The notes under the pieces are model-generated. The model had not been told where the DNA came from. It did not search any database and saw only the letters and a list, made by a program, of their open reading frames with translations. From Bariatricus massiliensis (GTDB lineage Bacteria; Bacillota; Clostridia; Lachnospirales; Lachnospiraceae): DNA of 64,000 bases. The translations under genes were made by a program, and so were the position numbers. Location of the stretch: contig NZ_LT574837.1 in assembly GCF_900086725.1 (NCBI RefSeq), positions 522,938-586,937 on the forward strand. Direction: 5' to 3'. This document shows positions 48,361 to 57,115 of this stretch, in pieces (the stretch's first letter is position 1; each line of letters begins with the position of its first letter).

Positions 48361-50298
48361 ATCTCCATTATGGCTCAGCATGAACCGCTCCATATCATCC
48401 TCCGGCAATGGCCGGGAATAATAGAAACCTTGTATTTGGTCGATACCGATTTCCGTCACAAATTCCTTTTGCTCCTCCGTCTCGACGCCCTCGGCCACCA
48501 CCTTCATTCCCAACGCCTTGAAGGTTTTGATGATATTCTTTACGGCCGACGCGGACACATGGTTTCCGGCCGACGCCCAGATGATACTCTTATCAACTTT
48601 AATGGTGCCAAAAGGAATGCCTATTACAGTGGCAAAATTAGAATAGCCCGTCCCAAAATCATCCAATCCCATCTTTATTCCGTACTGTTCCATATCCAAT
48701 ACGAATTCCGTCACGGTCTGGGGGCTCTCCGCCAATGTGCTCTCAGTGAATTCAATCTTTATGGCCGACGGCGGGATGCCGTTTCTCTCAATAATCTGCA
48801 GTACCCTCTCTTTCAAGTCAGGTTGCGAGAACTGAACTGCCGAAAAATTCACATGGATAGATTCCAGCGCAATCCCTTTTTCCAAAAGGCGGTTTATAAA
48901 TCTGCACACCTTCTCCAGCGCCACATAAGTAATATCGATAATCAGCCCCGTCTCCTCCGCGATAGGTATGAATTCCGAAGGGTATATAGGCCCAATCGAA
49001 GAATGGTTAATCCGCATGAGTGATTCAGCAAATCTGAATTGTCCATCTTCCACCGAATATATGGGCTGGTAATACATCTCAAAGCTCTGGTCTGCCAGCT
49101 TTTCCCTTAAAATCCGCACGATTTCCCGCCTTCTCTGCAGCTCGCCCAGCATTACCTTATTACAGTAGCATATAGCGCCATACCTGCCAGACTTGGCCTG
49201 AAACACAGCATACTCAATGGCGTTAATCACATGCTCCAGCGCAGAATCTACATCACTGCGCCGGATTATCCCCATCGCTGTCGACAGTGTAAAGCGATAA
49301 TCTCCTATCCGCCACGGTTGTTCCATACGACGCTCCACAGTCCGCACACAGTCCGCTATCTGCTCGTCGCTCTCATCGATAAATAAAATCGCGAATTCAT
49401 CCCCGCCGAACCGGTATATCCTTCCCGCAGGCCCAATACTGCCCAAAAACCTTGCGAACTCCTGAAGAAACTTATCTCCCTGCTGCTGTCCGCAAGTATT
49501 ATTGACATTGCGGAACTCCCTGAGCGATATGACAAGTAACGTGAACTCCTCCTGAGAAGGCCTCTTGAGAATCAGTTCCAGCATATCCAGAAGCTCCCTG
49601 CGGTTCGGAAGATTAGTCAGATAGTCCATAGAAATCTGCTTATTCTGTATGTGCAGGTAGATAATCAACAGCGCACAGGTGGCGGCGGAACCCGACAAAA
49701 TGATATTCGGGAAAATCTGCTGTACAATAATGACCAGAACTGCAAGTACCGGAAAAGCCGCCAATATTCTGCGGATCTTCCGGTCCATCTTTCGGTAATT
49801 CGCAGCCGTCACCATGATACTCGCGGCACAATAAGCATAAAAAACTATGTAAGTTACTGAGATAAGGCTGCCCCTCACATAACCCCCAGCTACTGTAATA
49901 TTAAAAATATTCTTCGTAAAAGGGTTGAGAAGAATTAATATCGTATACAAAGCGCCCGGTATAAGGCCTATCTTGATCACACGGCGTCCCTCGGAATTCT
50001 CCTCATATATGACGGCTACCGCATATAAAAAATAGGCCAGACCCATGAGCGGCGTCATCACAAAATAAATCATAGTCACTGTCCACGTCATCCAAACGGG
50101 GAAGACATCACAGTAATAAATCATAGTTGTCGATAATATATTAGTCAACATGGCCCCAAAGGTGACCAGCAGACACCCTTGAAATATCCTGTTCTTCAAA
50201 GTTGGAAGAAAACTTCCGTTTCTGGAATAAAACCATATAATTGTCAATATGACCAGCGAAATCACTTCCGGCGCAATATTCCAAGTCAATTTCCCCAC
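48301..50298 (-). CDS. Membrane GGDEF-EAL protein (c-di-GMP turnover)
   Basis: The 665-residue protein has about seven N-terminal TM helices (residues 8-215), then GGDEF (RFGGDEFAILF, intact) and EAL. The EAL motif reads ESL with its Glu kept. Other phosphodiesterase residues are present: NFSAVQ, IEFTES, DDFGTGYSN, KVDKS and AEGVETEEQ. No I-site precedes the GGDEF. It can probably degrade c-di-GMP and may also make it. The GTG start is tentative. Its 3' end overlaps the MATE gene by 60 bases. Confidence 0.9.
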   Translation of the reverse strand: MGKLTWNIAPEVISLVILTIIWFYSRNGSFLPTLKNRIFQGCLLVTFGAMLTNILSTTMIYYCDVFPVWMTWTVTMIYFVMTPLMGLAYFLYAVAVIYEENSEGRRVIKIGLIPGALYTILILLNPFTKNIFNITVAGGYVRGSLISVTYIVFYAYCAASIMVTAANYRKMDRKIRRILAAFPVLAVLVIIVQQIFPNIILSGSAATCALLIIYLHIQNKQISMDYLTNLPNRRELLDMLELILKRPSQEEFTLLVISLREFRNVNNTCGQQQGDKFLQEFARFLGSIGPAGRIYRFGGDEFAILFIDESDEQIADCVRTVERRMEQPWRIGDYRFTLSTAMGIIRRSDVDSALEHVINAIEYAVFQAKSGRYGAICYCNKVMLGELQRRREIVRILREKLADQSFEMYYQPIYSVEDGQFRFAESLMRINHSSIGPIYPSEFIPIAEETGLIIDITYVALEKVCRFINRLLEKGIALESIHVNFSAVQFSQPDLKERVLQIIERNGIPPSAIKIEFTESTLAESPQTVTEFVLDMEQYGIKMGLDDFGTGYSNFATVIGIPFGTIKVDKSIIWASAGNHVSASAVKNIIKTFKALGMKVVAEGVETEEQKEFVTEIGIDQIQGFYYSRPLPEDDMERFMLSHNGDLGQSPVVSEVDNPSKSGSQ

Positions 50299-50394
50299 CT
50301 GCCTTACATTTCTCTCTTCATCATATCATAAAATACGCACCTCCCTTTGGCTTTTTCTTACATTTATTTGTATAATTTCACTATATCAGGCCCC

Positions 50395-53061
50395 TTAATC
50401 ATGAATTTCCTCAATAATCTGCCGTTTCAAGATAGACTGGCCTGAAATCAGCACGGCCGCTGTGCATATCATAATATTAACGGCTGACATAATCAGCAGC
50501 GGGACAGGCGAAATCTGTGTCTGCGGATGAATATACAGATAGACTCTGACTAAAAAATAATACAGGATTTTCTGCACTGGCATATAGAGCACTATCATGA
50601 CTATACAAGAGTAGATTCCATAGCGCAGCCCTTCTTTCACCAGCATTCTGCGAAAGCCCTCGTCAGTAATACCCATAGCCCGTAAAATACCGAATTCGTG
50701 TCTTCTTGCAGTCACTAGATACTGCATACTATTCATAATATGAATCAGACTGATAATCAGAAGAATCACTGCCACTCCATAAAAGAACACCATTTTCTGA
50801 GAGAGGAACAAATTCTGGGCCTCTATCTGCTGTGTAAAATCCTTCACCACACATTTCGGAATGCCCGATGTTATTTCCCGTATCTTGTCAGCCGCAGTAC
50901 CGGCATCCGCTCCCTCTTTCAAAGCAATACTGACCGTATGATACCCTTCCACACCAAAATTCTCCCTCATCTGCTCATTGGTCATAATGATATCGATCCT
51001 GTTCGTCCCGTCATCCCCGATAAAGGTCTCCACCTTCGCCAGCGGACGGCTGACTAGCGCGGCCACTTTGAAATTCTGTTCTTGATACTGCTCATCGGCG
51101 GATAAAAAGCGCAGTACCTCCGGTGAGGCTTCTGCATTGTCCGGCGTCTTTAACGTGATAACGTCTCCGTTTTGTATGTCAACTCCTTCATACGTTCCCT
51201 GTCCCCCCATCAACGGTTTAAAAATGACCGTGTTCTGACGGCGCATCTGTTCCGGGTCAATCTCGCCTTCCAGAAGATACTCATTCAAAGATGTAAGCAT
51301 CTCATCATCATATCCATAGATGTTCACCTTCAATTTATAATCATCTTCCCCCGTCCTCACCGCCACACCATTATATTTCTCCATGAGCACCGGATTTGGC
51401 TCAAACCCTTCCTCCTCCACCACTTCTGCATAATATTCCGTCCACTTAAAACTGCCGTCAATAAGAGGGATTTCTCCCAGCATATAGCGCACAGGGCTCA
51501 CCATGCTCAATTCCGGCACCTCTTTGAGCCGTTCCGCCGTCTGCTCAGGCACCACATCCGTGAGCATATCGGTATCCTCATAAATCTGTACATCTGAACC
51601 CAGTCCATCGTCGGCCTTAAAGGTCAGTTCATTATTTCTTTTCGTATTATCCGCGACATAGGAGGCCCCCAGAAATATTAGGCTCCCCACCGAAAGGGAC
51701 AACAACATTCCTATAAACGCGCCCTTTCTCTCAAACATGAACTTTTTTGTGAGAATCCCGGTTAGGCCGGCGTGCTTTTTACTGTATATGGTCCTGTTCC
51801 TGCGCCTCTTTCCCGTCTCTTTGGACATCATCTCACGGGTAGTCATTTTATCCATCTTCCGCACAAGCATCCATGTGATGAACAGAGTCAGCAATAGAAA
51901 GAACACTGCCCCGCCCCACATCACGCCCACTGATACGTGAAAGGCGCCCGCGTCCGGCAGGCTTGCCGCCGCTTGAGTCTGCGCTGTCTGCGCGCCGCTG
52001 TGCACATAGAATTCTTCCGGCTGTACAAAGATTTTTCCACTCTTTCGGTACAAATACGCCGCCGCCCCATTTCCCAGCAGAAATCCTGTAAAATAAGCCG
52101 GCAGAAAAATGATTCCCAACTCGGAAGCAAGGATGCCAAACGTTGTTCCTCTAGTCATCCCAACAGCCTGCATCATACTGTACTGCGACATTCTTTTTGT
52201 GACAGACACTTGAAATAGGCTGTAGATAATGAACACCCCAAAAATCCCCAATGCCGCAAGTACCGACTTTTCCGTTAAATTCCAACTCTGATTCAGCAAA
52301 GACCAAATATAGGGAAGCCCCGCCCCATCCATTTGGATGCCCGCCTTGACTGTTCTCCAAAGGCCTGCCGGGGCATCTCCCCCCACATATTGATTAATCT
52401 TATTGCGGGCAATCCTCGACTTGTCTATCCCCAGCGTGTTTGCCAGCTTCATCATCTGATTGTACACATTAGAAGATTCTGTGAACTTCAAATACAGAAA
52501 GCTGCCGTTCGTCCCATAATCCAGCTCCGCGCTCACAAATACCTGCATCGTTTCCGCCTCCGGCATATCTGAGACGATACCGGAAAGTACGAATGCCTCC
52601 CCGTCCAAGGTAACAGTACTGCCGCAGACAGCAGGAATGTCCAAATTCCTGAGGGTCTGAACATCCATGGCTATTTCATGCTCCGCCTCCGGATAATGCC
52701 CCTCCAGCAATTCTCTTCCCATCATTTGAAGATACGCTCCGTCGGCATGCAGCATGGAAATATTATAAGGCTCTTCGATCATCTTGCGGACTGTGATGAC
52801 CGCGGCATTTTCCACCTCATACCCGTCGCCTTTTTTAGCCTGCTCAAACCCAGAAAACCACGGATAATCACAGCGCATAGAATAATGCCAGTCCCCGTAC
52901 TTTTTCCGCCCGTTTTCCAGCGCTGCCCGCCTGCCGCTCTCCAAAAGGGAACCGACTCCCGTGAGGAGCCCCGCCGACAAAACAACGCCAAGAAACAGCG
53001 CCAATGTCTGCTTTTTATAGTATTTTAAATATGCAAAAGCTAAGCGGATACAATTTTTCAT
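50395..53061 (-). CDS. FtsX-like ABC transporter permease
   Basis: The 888-residue protein has about eight to ten TM helices. There is one near residues 18-40, a group around 265-410, one near 445 and a C-terminal group (about 755-880), with large external domains between, the typical layout of two-FtsX-domain permeases. The start overlaps the ATPase stop as TAATG. With the ATPase and the adjacent two-component system it resembles peptide-antibiotic sensing and resistance modules. Lipoprotein or lipid handling is an alternative. Confidence 0.9.
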   Translation of the reverse strand: MKNCIRLAFAYLKYYKKQTLALFLGVVLSAGLLTGVGSLLESGRRAALENGRKKYGDWHYSMRCDYPWFSGFEQAKKGDGYEVENAAVITVRKMIEEPYNISMLHADGAYLQMMGRELLEGHYPEAEHEIAMDVQTLRNLDIPAVCGSTVTLDGEAFVLSGIVSDMPEAETMQVFVSAELDYGTNGSFLYLKFTESSNVYNQMMKLANTLGIDKSRIARNKINQYVGGDAPAGLWRTVKAGIQMDGAGLPYIWSLLNQSWNLTEKSVLAALGIFGVFIIYSLFQVSVTKRMSQYSMMQAVGMTRGTTFGILASELGIIFLPAYFTGFLLGNGAAAYLYRKSGKIFVQPEEFYVHSGAQTAQTQAAASLPDAGAFHVSVGVMWGGAVFFLLLTLFITWMLVRKMDKMTTREMMSKETGKRRRNRTIYSKKHAGLTGILTKKFMFERKGAFIGMLLSLSVGSLIFLGASYVADNTKRNNELTFKADDGLGSDVQIYEDTDMLTDVVPEQTAERLKEVPELSMVSPVRYMLGEIPLIDGSFKWTEYYAEVVEEEGFEPNPVLMEKYNGVAVRTGEDDYKLKVNIYGYDDEMLTSLNEYLLEGEIDPEQMRRQNTVIFKPLMGGQGTYEGVDIQNGDVITLKTPDNAEASPEVLRFLSADEQYQEQNFKVAALVSRPLAKVETFIGDDGTNRIDIIMTNEQMRENFGVEGYHTVSIALKEGADAGTAADKIREITSGIPKCVVKDFTQQIEAQNLFLSQKMVFFYGVAVILLIISLIHIMNSMQYLVTARRHEFGILRAMGITDEGFRRMLVKEGLRYGIYSCIVMIVLYMPVQKILYYFLVRVYLYIHPQTQISPVPLLIMSAVNIMICTAAVLISGQSILKRQIIEEIHD

Positions 53062-53765
53062 TATACTGCGCCCCCTTTTGCATAGAACTCTCTCTCCCCG
53101 TCAAATAACTGTCCGTCCTCGATACGGATAATTCTGTCACAAGTCTGGGCGATTGCCTCGTTATGCGTGACCATGAGAATGGTCTGATTGTATTTTTTAC
53201 TGCTGTTTTTGAGAAGTCCAATCACCTCGATTGCTGTCCGTGAGTCCAGATTGCCTGTGGGCTCGTCGGCCAAAATTATGGCAGGCTTGTTTGCCAACGC
53301 CCTCGCAAGCGCCACTCTCTGCTGCTGCCCACCAGAAAGTTCATTGGGATAGCTTTTCCTCTTTTCCCAGAGTCCTAATTCTTTCAGCAGGTCCTTAATA
53401 TATGCGTGGTCGATATGCTTCCCCTTATCAAACGTGACCGGAAGCGCCACATTGTCATATACATTGAGTACCGGCATCAAACTGTAATTCTGAAACACAA
53501 ATCCAATATTGCGCCGCCTGAAAATAGTCAGCTCTTTCCGCTTCAGCTTGGCAATATCATGGTTTCTGATAATCACACTTCCCTCCGTAGGGATGTCCAG
53601 ACCTCCGATCAAATTAAGCAGTGTGCTCTTCCCACTGCCGCTGGCACCCACAATCGCCGCAAATTCCCCCTGTTCTACAGATAAACTCACATCCGCAAGC
53701 GCCCGGACCTGATTCTCACCTGAACCGTATATTTTTACCACATGGTCAATCTCCAATATTTTCAC
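53061..53765 (-). CDS. ABC transporter ATP-binding protein (MacB/LolD type)
   Basis: The 234-residue ATPase has Walker A GASGSGKST, the Q-loop FVFQNYSLMP, signature LSGGQQQRVALARAL, Walker B IILADEPTGNLDS and H-loop VTHNEAIA. It belongs to the subgroup partnered with FtsX-like permeases. The first codon is GTG with GGAGGG upstream. The stop overlaps the permease start by one base. Confidence 0.95.
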   Translation of the reverse strand: MKILEIDHVVKIYGSGENQVRALADVSLSVEQGEFAAIVGASGSGKSTLLNLIGGLDIPTEGSVIIRNHDIAKLKRKELTIFRRRNIGFVFQNYSLMPVLNVYDNVALPVTFDKGKHIDHAYIKDLLKELGLWEKRKSYPNELSGGQQQRVALARALANKPAIILADEPTGNLDSRTAIEVIGLLKNSSKKYNQTILMVTHNEAIAQTCDRIIRIEDGQLFDGEREFYAKGGAV

Positions 53766-53840
53766 CTGCTGTGCCCTCCTTTTCTAAAACTATTTGATAC
53801 CTTCATTCTAGTCAGGCCCGCTTACAGAAATCCTACAAAT

Positions 53841-53896
53841 AAAAAAGAAGTTCTTACAAAACTGTCAGAAACTACCCTCTGCAGTTCTGTAAGAAC
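53841..53896 (-). terminator. Terminator between histidine kinase and ABC genes
   Basis: GTTCTTACA...ACTG pairs with CAGT..TGTAAGAAC on the minus strand, followed by TTCTTTTTT. It overlaps the last codons of the kinase. It would limit read-through from the regulator operon into the ABC genes, so these may have their own induced promoter. Confidence 0.82.
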
Positions 53897-54789
53897 ACGG
53901 AGAACCGGCTTCCCTTCCCCACCTCGGAAACCACATTCATGTACCCTTTTTCTTTTTCAAGAATCATCTTCGACAAATAGAGCCCTATCCCCGACCCTTC
54001 TTTGTTCTCCACCGACTTGCTCCTGTAAAACCTTTTAAAAACCTCTGTCAGCTCCTCTCTGGCAATCCCCATTCCCGTATCCTGAATCCAGATTTCCGTA
54101 TACATCTCAAACCGCTTCATTCCGATAGTAATTGTTCCGTCCGGAGGCGTATATTTGACTGCATTCTCTAAAATATTGGCAAATACCTCCGAAGTCCATT
54201 TGGGATTATGGAAAAGAACACAGTCCGGAAAATATTCTGTCTCAATCCCGATCCGCTTCCGCTCCGCCTGTTCATACACCCGGCTCACCGCGTCCAGAAG
54301 AGTCTGCCGTATCAAATTGCCTTCCGCCTCAAATACCACCGCATTCTGCTCCAGCTTGACCATCTTGAACAGAGAGTTGAGTATCCAGCTGACCTTTTCC
54401 GACTGCTTCCTCATTTTGCTCAAAAAATTTCTCCGCTCCTCCTCTGAGACCTTCCCCTCCTCTAAAATCTCCTCATAGAGCATAATATTGGCAAGGGGAG
54501 TCTTTAGCTGATGGGACATATTAGAAATCAGGCTCTTTACCTGCTCCTTCTCCTTTTGTGCCTCCCCAACCTCAAGTTCCACTTTCTCCTGTATCCGCTT
54601 CAGCTTTCCCGCCAATGCCGACACTTGGCCCTCCGCCAGATCCGTCTGCTCAATCTCACGGTTATCTAAAATTTCATCCAACATTTTATCTACATTGTAA
54701 TAAAACTTTTGCCCTCGTCTATAAAAATACAACGCTGCGCATAGGCCCACGCCACACATAGCAGCAGACAATAACCACAGCCATCTCAT
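53872..54789 (-). CDS. Sensor histidine kinase
   Basis: The 305-residue protein has one N-terminal TM (about residues 2-22) and no large sensor domain, a coiled-coil linker, HisKA with ISNMSHQLKTPLANI, and HATPase_c with NILENAVKYTPPDG and GSGIGLYLSKMI. Kinases of this short type usually read the state of a partner transporter. The ATG at 54789 has AGGTG seven bases before it; a TTG at 54795 is too close to that site. It starts 13 bases after the response regulator. Confidence 0.93.
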   Translation of the reverse strand: MRWLWLLSAAMCGVGLCAALYFYRRGQKFYYNVDKMLDEILDNREIEQTDLAEGQVSALAGKLKRIQEKVELEVGEAQKEKEQVKSLISNMSHQLKTPLANIMLYEEILEEGKVSEEERRNFLSKMRKQSEKVSWILNSLFKMVKLEQNAVVFEAEGNLIRQTLLDAVSRVYEQAERKRIGIETEYFPDCVLFHNPKWTSEVFANILENAVKYTPPDGTITIGMKRFEMYTEIWIQDTGMGIAREELTEVFKRFYRSKSVENKEGSGIGLYLSKMILEKEKGYMNVVSEVGKGSRFSVFLQNCRG

Positions 54790-54802
54790 ATTCAATCACC
54801 TG

Positions 54803-55474
54803 TTAATCCTTCCACATATATCCCAGTCCGTGAACCGTCCGAATCAGCCGGGGCGCCGCGGGGTCGACTTCTATCTTCCGGCGGAGCCTGCGGATGTTGA
54901 CCGATACGATATTTTCGTCTACAAATTTGCCCTCACTGTCCCAGATATGCCTTAGAATCTGCTCTTTCGACAGTACTTGGTTCTTATTCTCCATGAAATA
55001 CAAAAGCAGCTTATACTCCACCTTGCTCAATTCCACCGCTTTCTCTCCCTGATAGACACGGCACGCGCCCTTGTCCAGCCGAATTCCGTTGGAATCAAGA
55101 TAGGTCGTCAGTTCCTCTCCCCTGTTCATAAGTTTTTTCAGTCTCGCCTTTAGCACGGCCGCGGAGAAGGGCTTGGACATATAATCATCTACTCCCAGTT
55201 CCAACGCCCGCACTTCATCCAACTCCGTATCTCTAGCCGTCAGCATTAAGATGGGAATGCGGCTCGTTTCCCGGATTTGGCCGCATAATTCAAAACCACT
55301 GCCGTCGGGAAGATTACAATCCAGAAGCAGACAGTCAAACCGTCCTTCCACAAGCTGCCTCTTCGCCGCCCGGATGCTATCCGCCTCAGCAATATCATAC
55401 CCCTCGGCCGCAAGGGTGAACGCCAGCCCCTCCTGTAAATCCGTATCATCTTCTATAATTAATATCCGTTTCAT
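54803..55474 (-). CDS. OmpR/PhoB-family response regulator
   Basis: The 223-residue protein has a receiver domain (ILIIEDDTDLQEG, phospho-Asp in CLLLDCNLPDGSG, Lys in YMSKPFS) and a winged-helix DNA-binding domain (LSKVEYKLLLYFMENKNQVLS, VSVNIRRLRRKIE). It should control the adjacent ABC transporter. AGGAGGGG precedes the ATG at 55474. The upstream ATG at 55489 lacks a site. It follows the XRE gene by 11 bases. Confidence 0.95.
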   Translation of the reverse strand: MKRILIIEDDTDLQEGLAFTLAAEGYDIAEADSIRAAKRQLVEGRFDCLLLDCNLPDGSGFELCGQIRETSRIPILMLTARDTELDEVRALELGVDDYMSKPFSAAVLKARLKKLMNRGEELTTYLDSNGIRLDKGACRVYQGEKAVELSKVEYKLLLYFMENKNQVLSKEQILRHIWDSEGKFVDENIVSVNIRRLRRKIEVDPAAPRLIRTVHGLGYMWKD

Positions 55475-55485
55475 TGCCCCTCCTA

Positions 55486-55692
55486 TCAAAAATAAAATAA
55501 GTCTTCAAATTTTTTATCCAGCGCAATACATAAGATCAACGCCAGCTTAGCAGTGGGATTGAACTGCCCGGTCTCAATGGAGCTGATTGTATTGCGCGAT
55601 ACCCCGACCATTCCGGCCAGCGCAGACTGGGATAACTTCGCCTCCGTCCTTGCTTCTTTCAGCCGGTTCTTTAAAATTAGCTCCTCGTTCAT
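55486..55692 (-). CDS. XRE-family transcriptional regulator
   Basis: The 68-residue protein is one HTH domain (NRLKEARTEAKLSQSALAGMVGVSRNTISSIETGQFNPT) with a short tail, like the YozG/Cro group. GAGAGG precedes the ATG at 55692. It is paired with the small membrane gene just upstream; such pairs recur in Firmicutes. Three palindromes at the operon promoter are its likely operators. Confidence 0.92.
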   Translation of the reverse strand: MNEELILKNRLKEARTEAKLSQSALAGMVGVSRNTISSIETGQFNPTAKLALILCIALDKKFEDLFYF

Positions 55693-55694
55693 AG

Positions 55695-56009
55695 CTAACC
55701 TCTCAGCGCTGTGACTGCCACGCACAGTATATAAGCTATAGACGCAATGGCGCCGGCAATGACAGTTACTAGATATGTTTTTTGTTTCGTAAAACGATAT
55801 TTAGGATAAGCCTCCGCTGCTAAAAATGCCCAAAACATGGCCATTACCCCATAATTAGACTGTCCACTAAAAAAGTTTAGAAGCATAATAATTACAAATA
55901 CTATGCAAAATGCAGTCACTCCAATCTTTCTTCCTGCTGCTTCTGCCGCTATCATTCCTTCATCTTTATTTTCTTGTCTGCTTTTTTGTAAAATTTCTTC
56001 CTTATTCAT
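55695..56009 (-). CDS. Small membrane protein paired with XRE regulator (DUF6442-like)
   Basis: The 104-residue protein has a charged N-terminus (MNKEEILQKSRQENKDEGMIAAEAAGRKIG) and three TM helices. Proteins of this form are commonly encoded next to a small XRE regulator; the DUF6442 assignment is from memory of that pattern. AGGAGGT precedes the ATG at 56009. It may act as a membrane partner that modulates the regulator, by inference from pairing only. Confidence 0.8.
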   Translation of the reverse strand: MNKEEILQKSRQENKDEGMIAAEAAGRKIGVTAFCIVFVIIMLLNFFSGQSNYGVMAMFWAFLAAEAYPKYRFTKQKTYLVTVIAGAIASIAYILCVAVTALRG

Positions 56010-56029
56010 AAAAATACCTCCTTTTTCTG

Positions 56030-56103
56030 CCAAGTTTTCTTGGTAATCTAATTATAACACGCCAAGTTTTCTTGTCAATAGCATTTTGCAAAGTTTACTT
56101 TGC
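56030..56103 (-). promoter_or_regulatory. Promoter with three palindromic operators for the XRE operon
   Basis: TTGACA (56073-56078), a 16-base spacer and TATAAT (56051-56056) lie on the minus strand. Three related palindromes are present: CCAAGTTTTCTTGG (56030-56043), CCAAGTTTTCTTGT (56062-56075, between -35 and -10) and GCAAAGTTTACTTTGC (56088-56103). The middle site would block polymerase directly. Confidence 0.82.
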
Positions 56104-56172
56104 ATTTTATAATCGCATGCCACTCTTCTAAAAATATGTTATACTTAATAAAAGTACTTTAGGAGGGATTTT

Positions 56173-56712
56173 ATGTACTATACAGCAGACTGTCCCTCAC
56201 CGGTAGGGATGCTTACCCTTGCCAGTGATGGAGAATATCTTGTGGGGCTTTGGATAGAAGGGCAAAAATATTTTGCGCATTCCTTATACGGAAAGGTGTC
56301 GGAAGACTATTTTGTTCCTGTATTCACGCTTGTTAAAAACTGGCTGGACCGGTATTTCGCAGGGGAAAAGCCTGCCATATCAGAAATTCCGCTTCGCCCC
56401 GGCGGCAGTGATTTCTGGCAAAGTGTGTGGCGTATCCTCTGCGATATTCCTTATGGCGAAGTGGTTACTTACGGCAGCATAGCGAAAAAGGTGGCTTCTG
56501 ACTTGGGCAGGGAACGAATGTCCGCTCAGGCCGTGGGCGGGGCAGTGGGGCATAATCCTATCTCTATCATCATCCCCTGCCACCGGGTCGTGGGCGCAAA
56601 CGGGAGCCTGACTGGATATGCCGGGGGGATAGATACCAAAGTAAAACTGCTGCAGCATGAGGCAGTGGATATGACACACCTTTTTATTCCTAAAAAGGGA
56701 ACGGCACTATAA
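56173..56712 (+). CDS. ogt: Methylated-DNA-protein cysteine methyltransferase
   Basis: The protein repairs O6-alkylguanine by a suicide transfer to its own Cys. The 179-residue protein has the N-terminal domain, the HTH-like segment VVTYGSIAKKVA, the RMSAQAVGGAVGHNP arginine-finger region and the active site IIPCHRVVGANG. AGGAGGG precedes the ATG. With tag at 38.7 kb this window holds two alkylation-repair genes. Confidence 0.95.
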   Translation: MYYTADCPSPVGMLTLASDGEYLVGLWIEGQKYFAHSLYGKVSEDYFVPVFTLVKNWLDRYFAGEKPAISEIPLRPGGSDFWQSVWRILCDIPYGEVVTYGSIAKKVASDLGRERMSAQAVGGAVGHNPISIIIPCHRVVGANGSLTGYAGGIDTKVKLLQHEAVDMTHLFIPKKGTAL

Positions 56713-56728
56713 TATTTTTATTTAGCTA

Positions 56729-56757
56729 TTGACATCTATTTATTACTGCATTATAAT
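56729..56757 (+). promoter_or_regulatory. Consensus promoter of the trpB2 T-box transcript
   Basis: TTGACA (56729-56734), a 17-base spacer and TATAAT (56752-56757): a full match to the sigma-A consensus. Confidence 0.9.
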
Positions 56758-56779
56758 AAAGCAAAACTAAGAACCGATG

Positions 56780-57035
56780 AGCAAGAGTAGTATCCTTAAG
56801 GTCATATTTCCAGAGAGTCGTGAGTGGTGGAATCACGATAATATTGTTTAAGGTGAATGGACTTGCGAGGGCAAACTGAATTCGGCGTACCGCCGATGTA
56901 GGGGCGACGGCATCCATCCGTTATCATATGGAACATGTATGACAGTACATGGCTGAGCGCATTCCTTCGGGGATGAATATAGGTGGCACCGCAGGAACTA
57001 TCTCCTGTCCTATTTATTAGGACGGGAGTTTTTTT
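56780..57035 (+). promoter_or_regulatory. T-box leader for tryptophan tRNA, controlling trpB2
   Basis: AGAGAGTCG opens stem I. The specifier context is GTGAA-TGG-ACTTGC, giving UGG (Trp) at 56858-56860. The T-box core AGGTGGCACCGC lies at about 56981-56992. The terminator CTCCTGTCCTA-TTTAT-TAGGACGGGAG with a run of seven Ts occupies 57001-57035. Uncharged tRNA(Trp) would allow trpB2 expression. With the promoter it accounts for the 403-bp gap 56713-57115. Confidence 0.95.
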
Positions 57036-57115
57036 ATACATCAATACGCTTTGCTCCCGTTCTCATATGCGGAATCTTCCGCAAAATATATCATAATATT
57101 GAAAGGAAGGTATAA

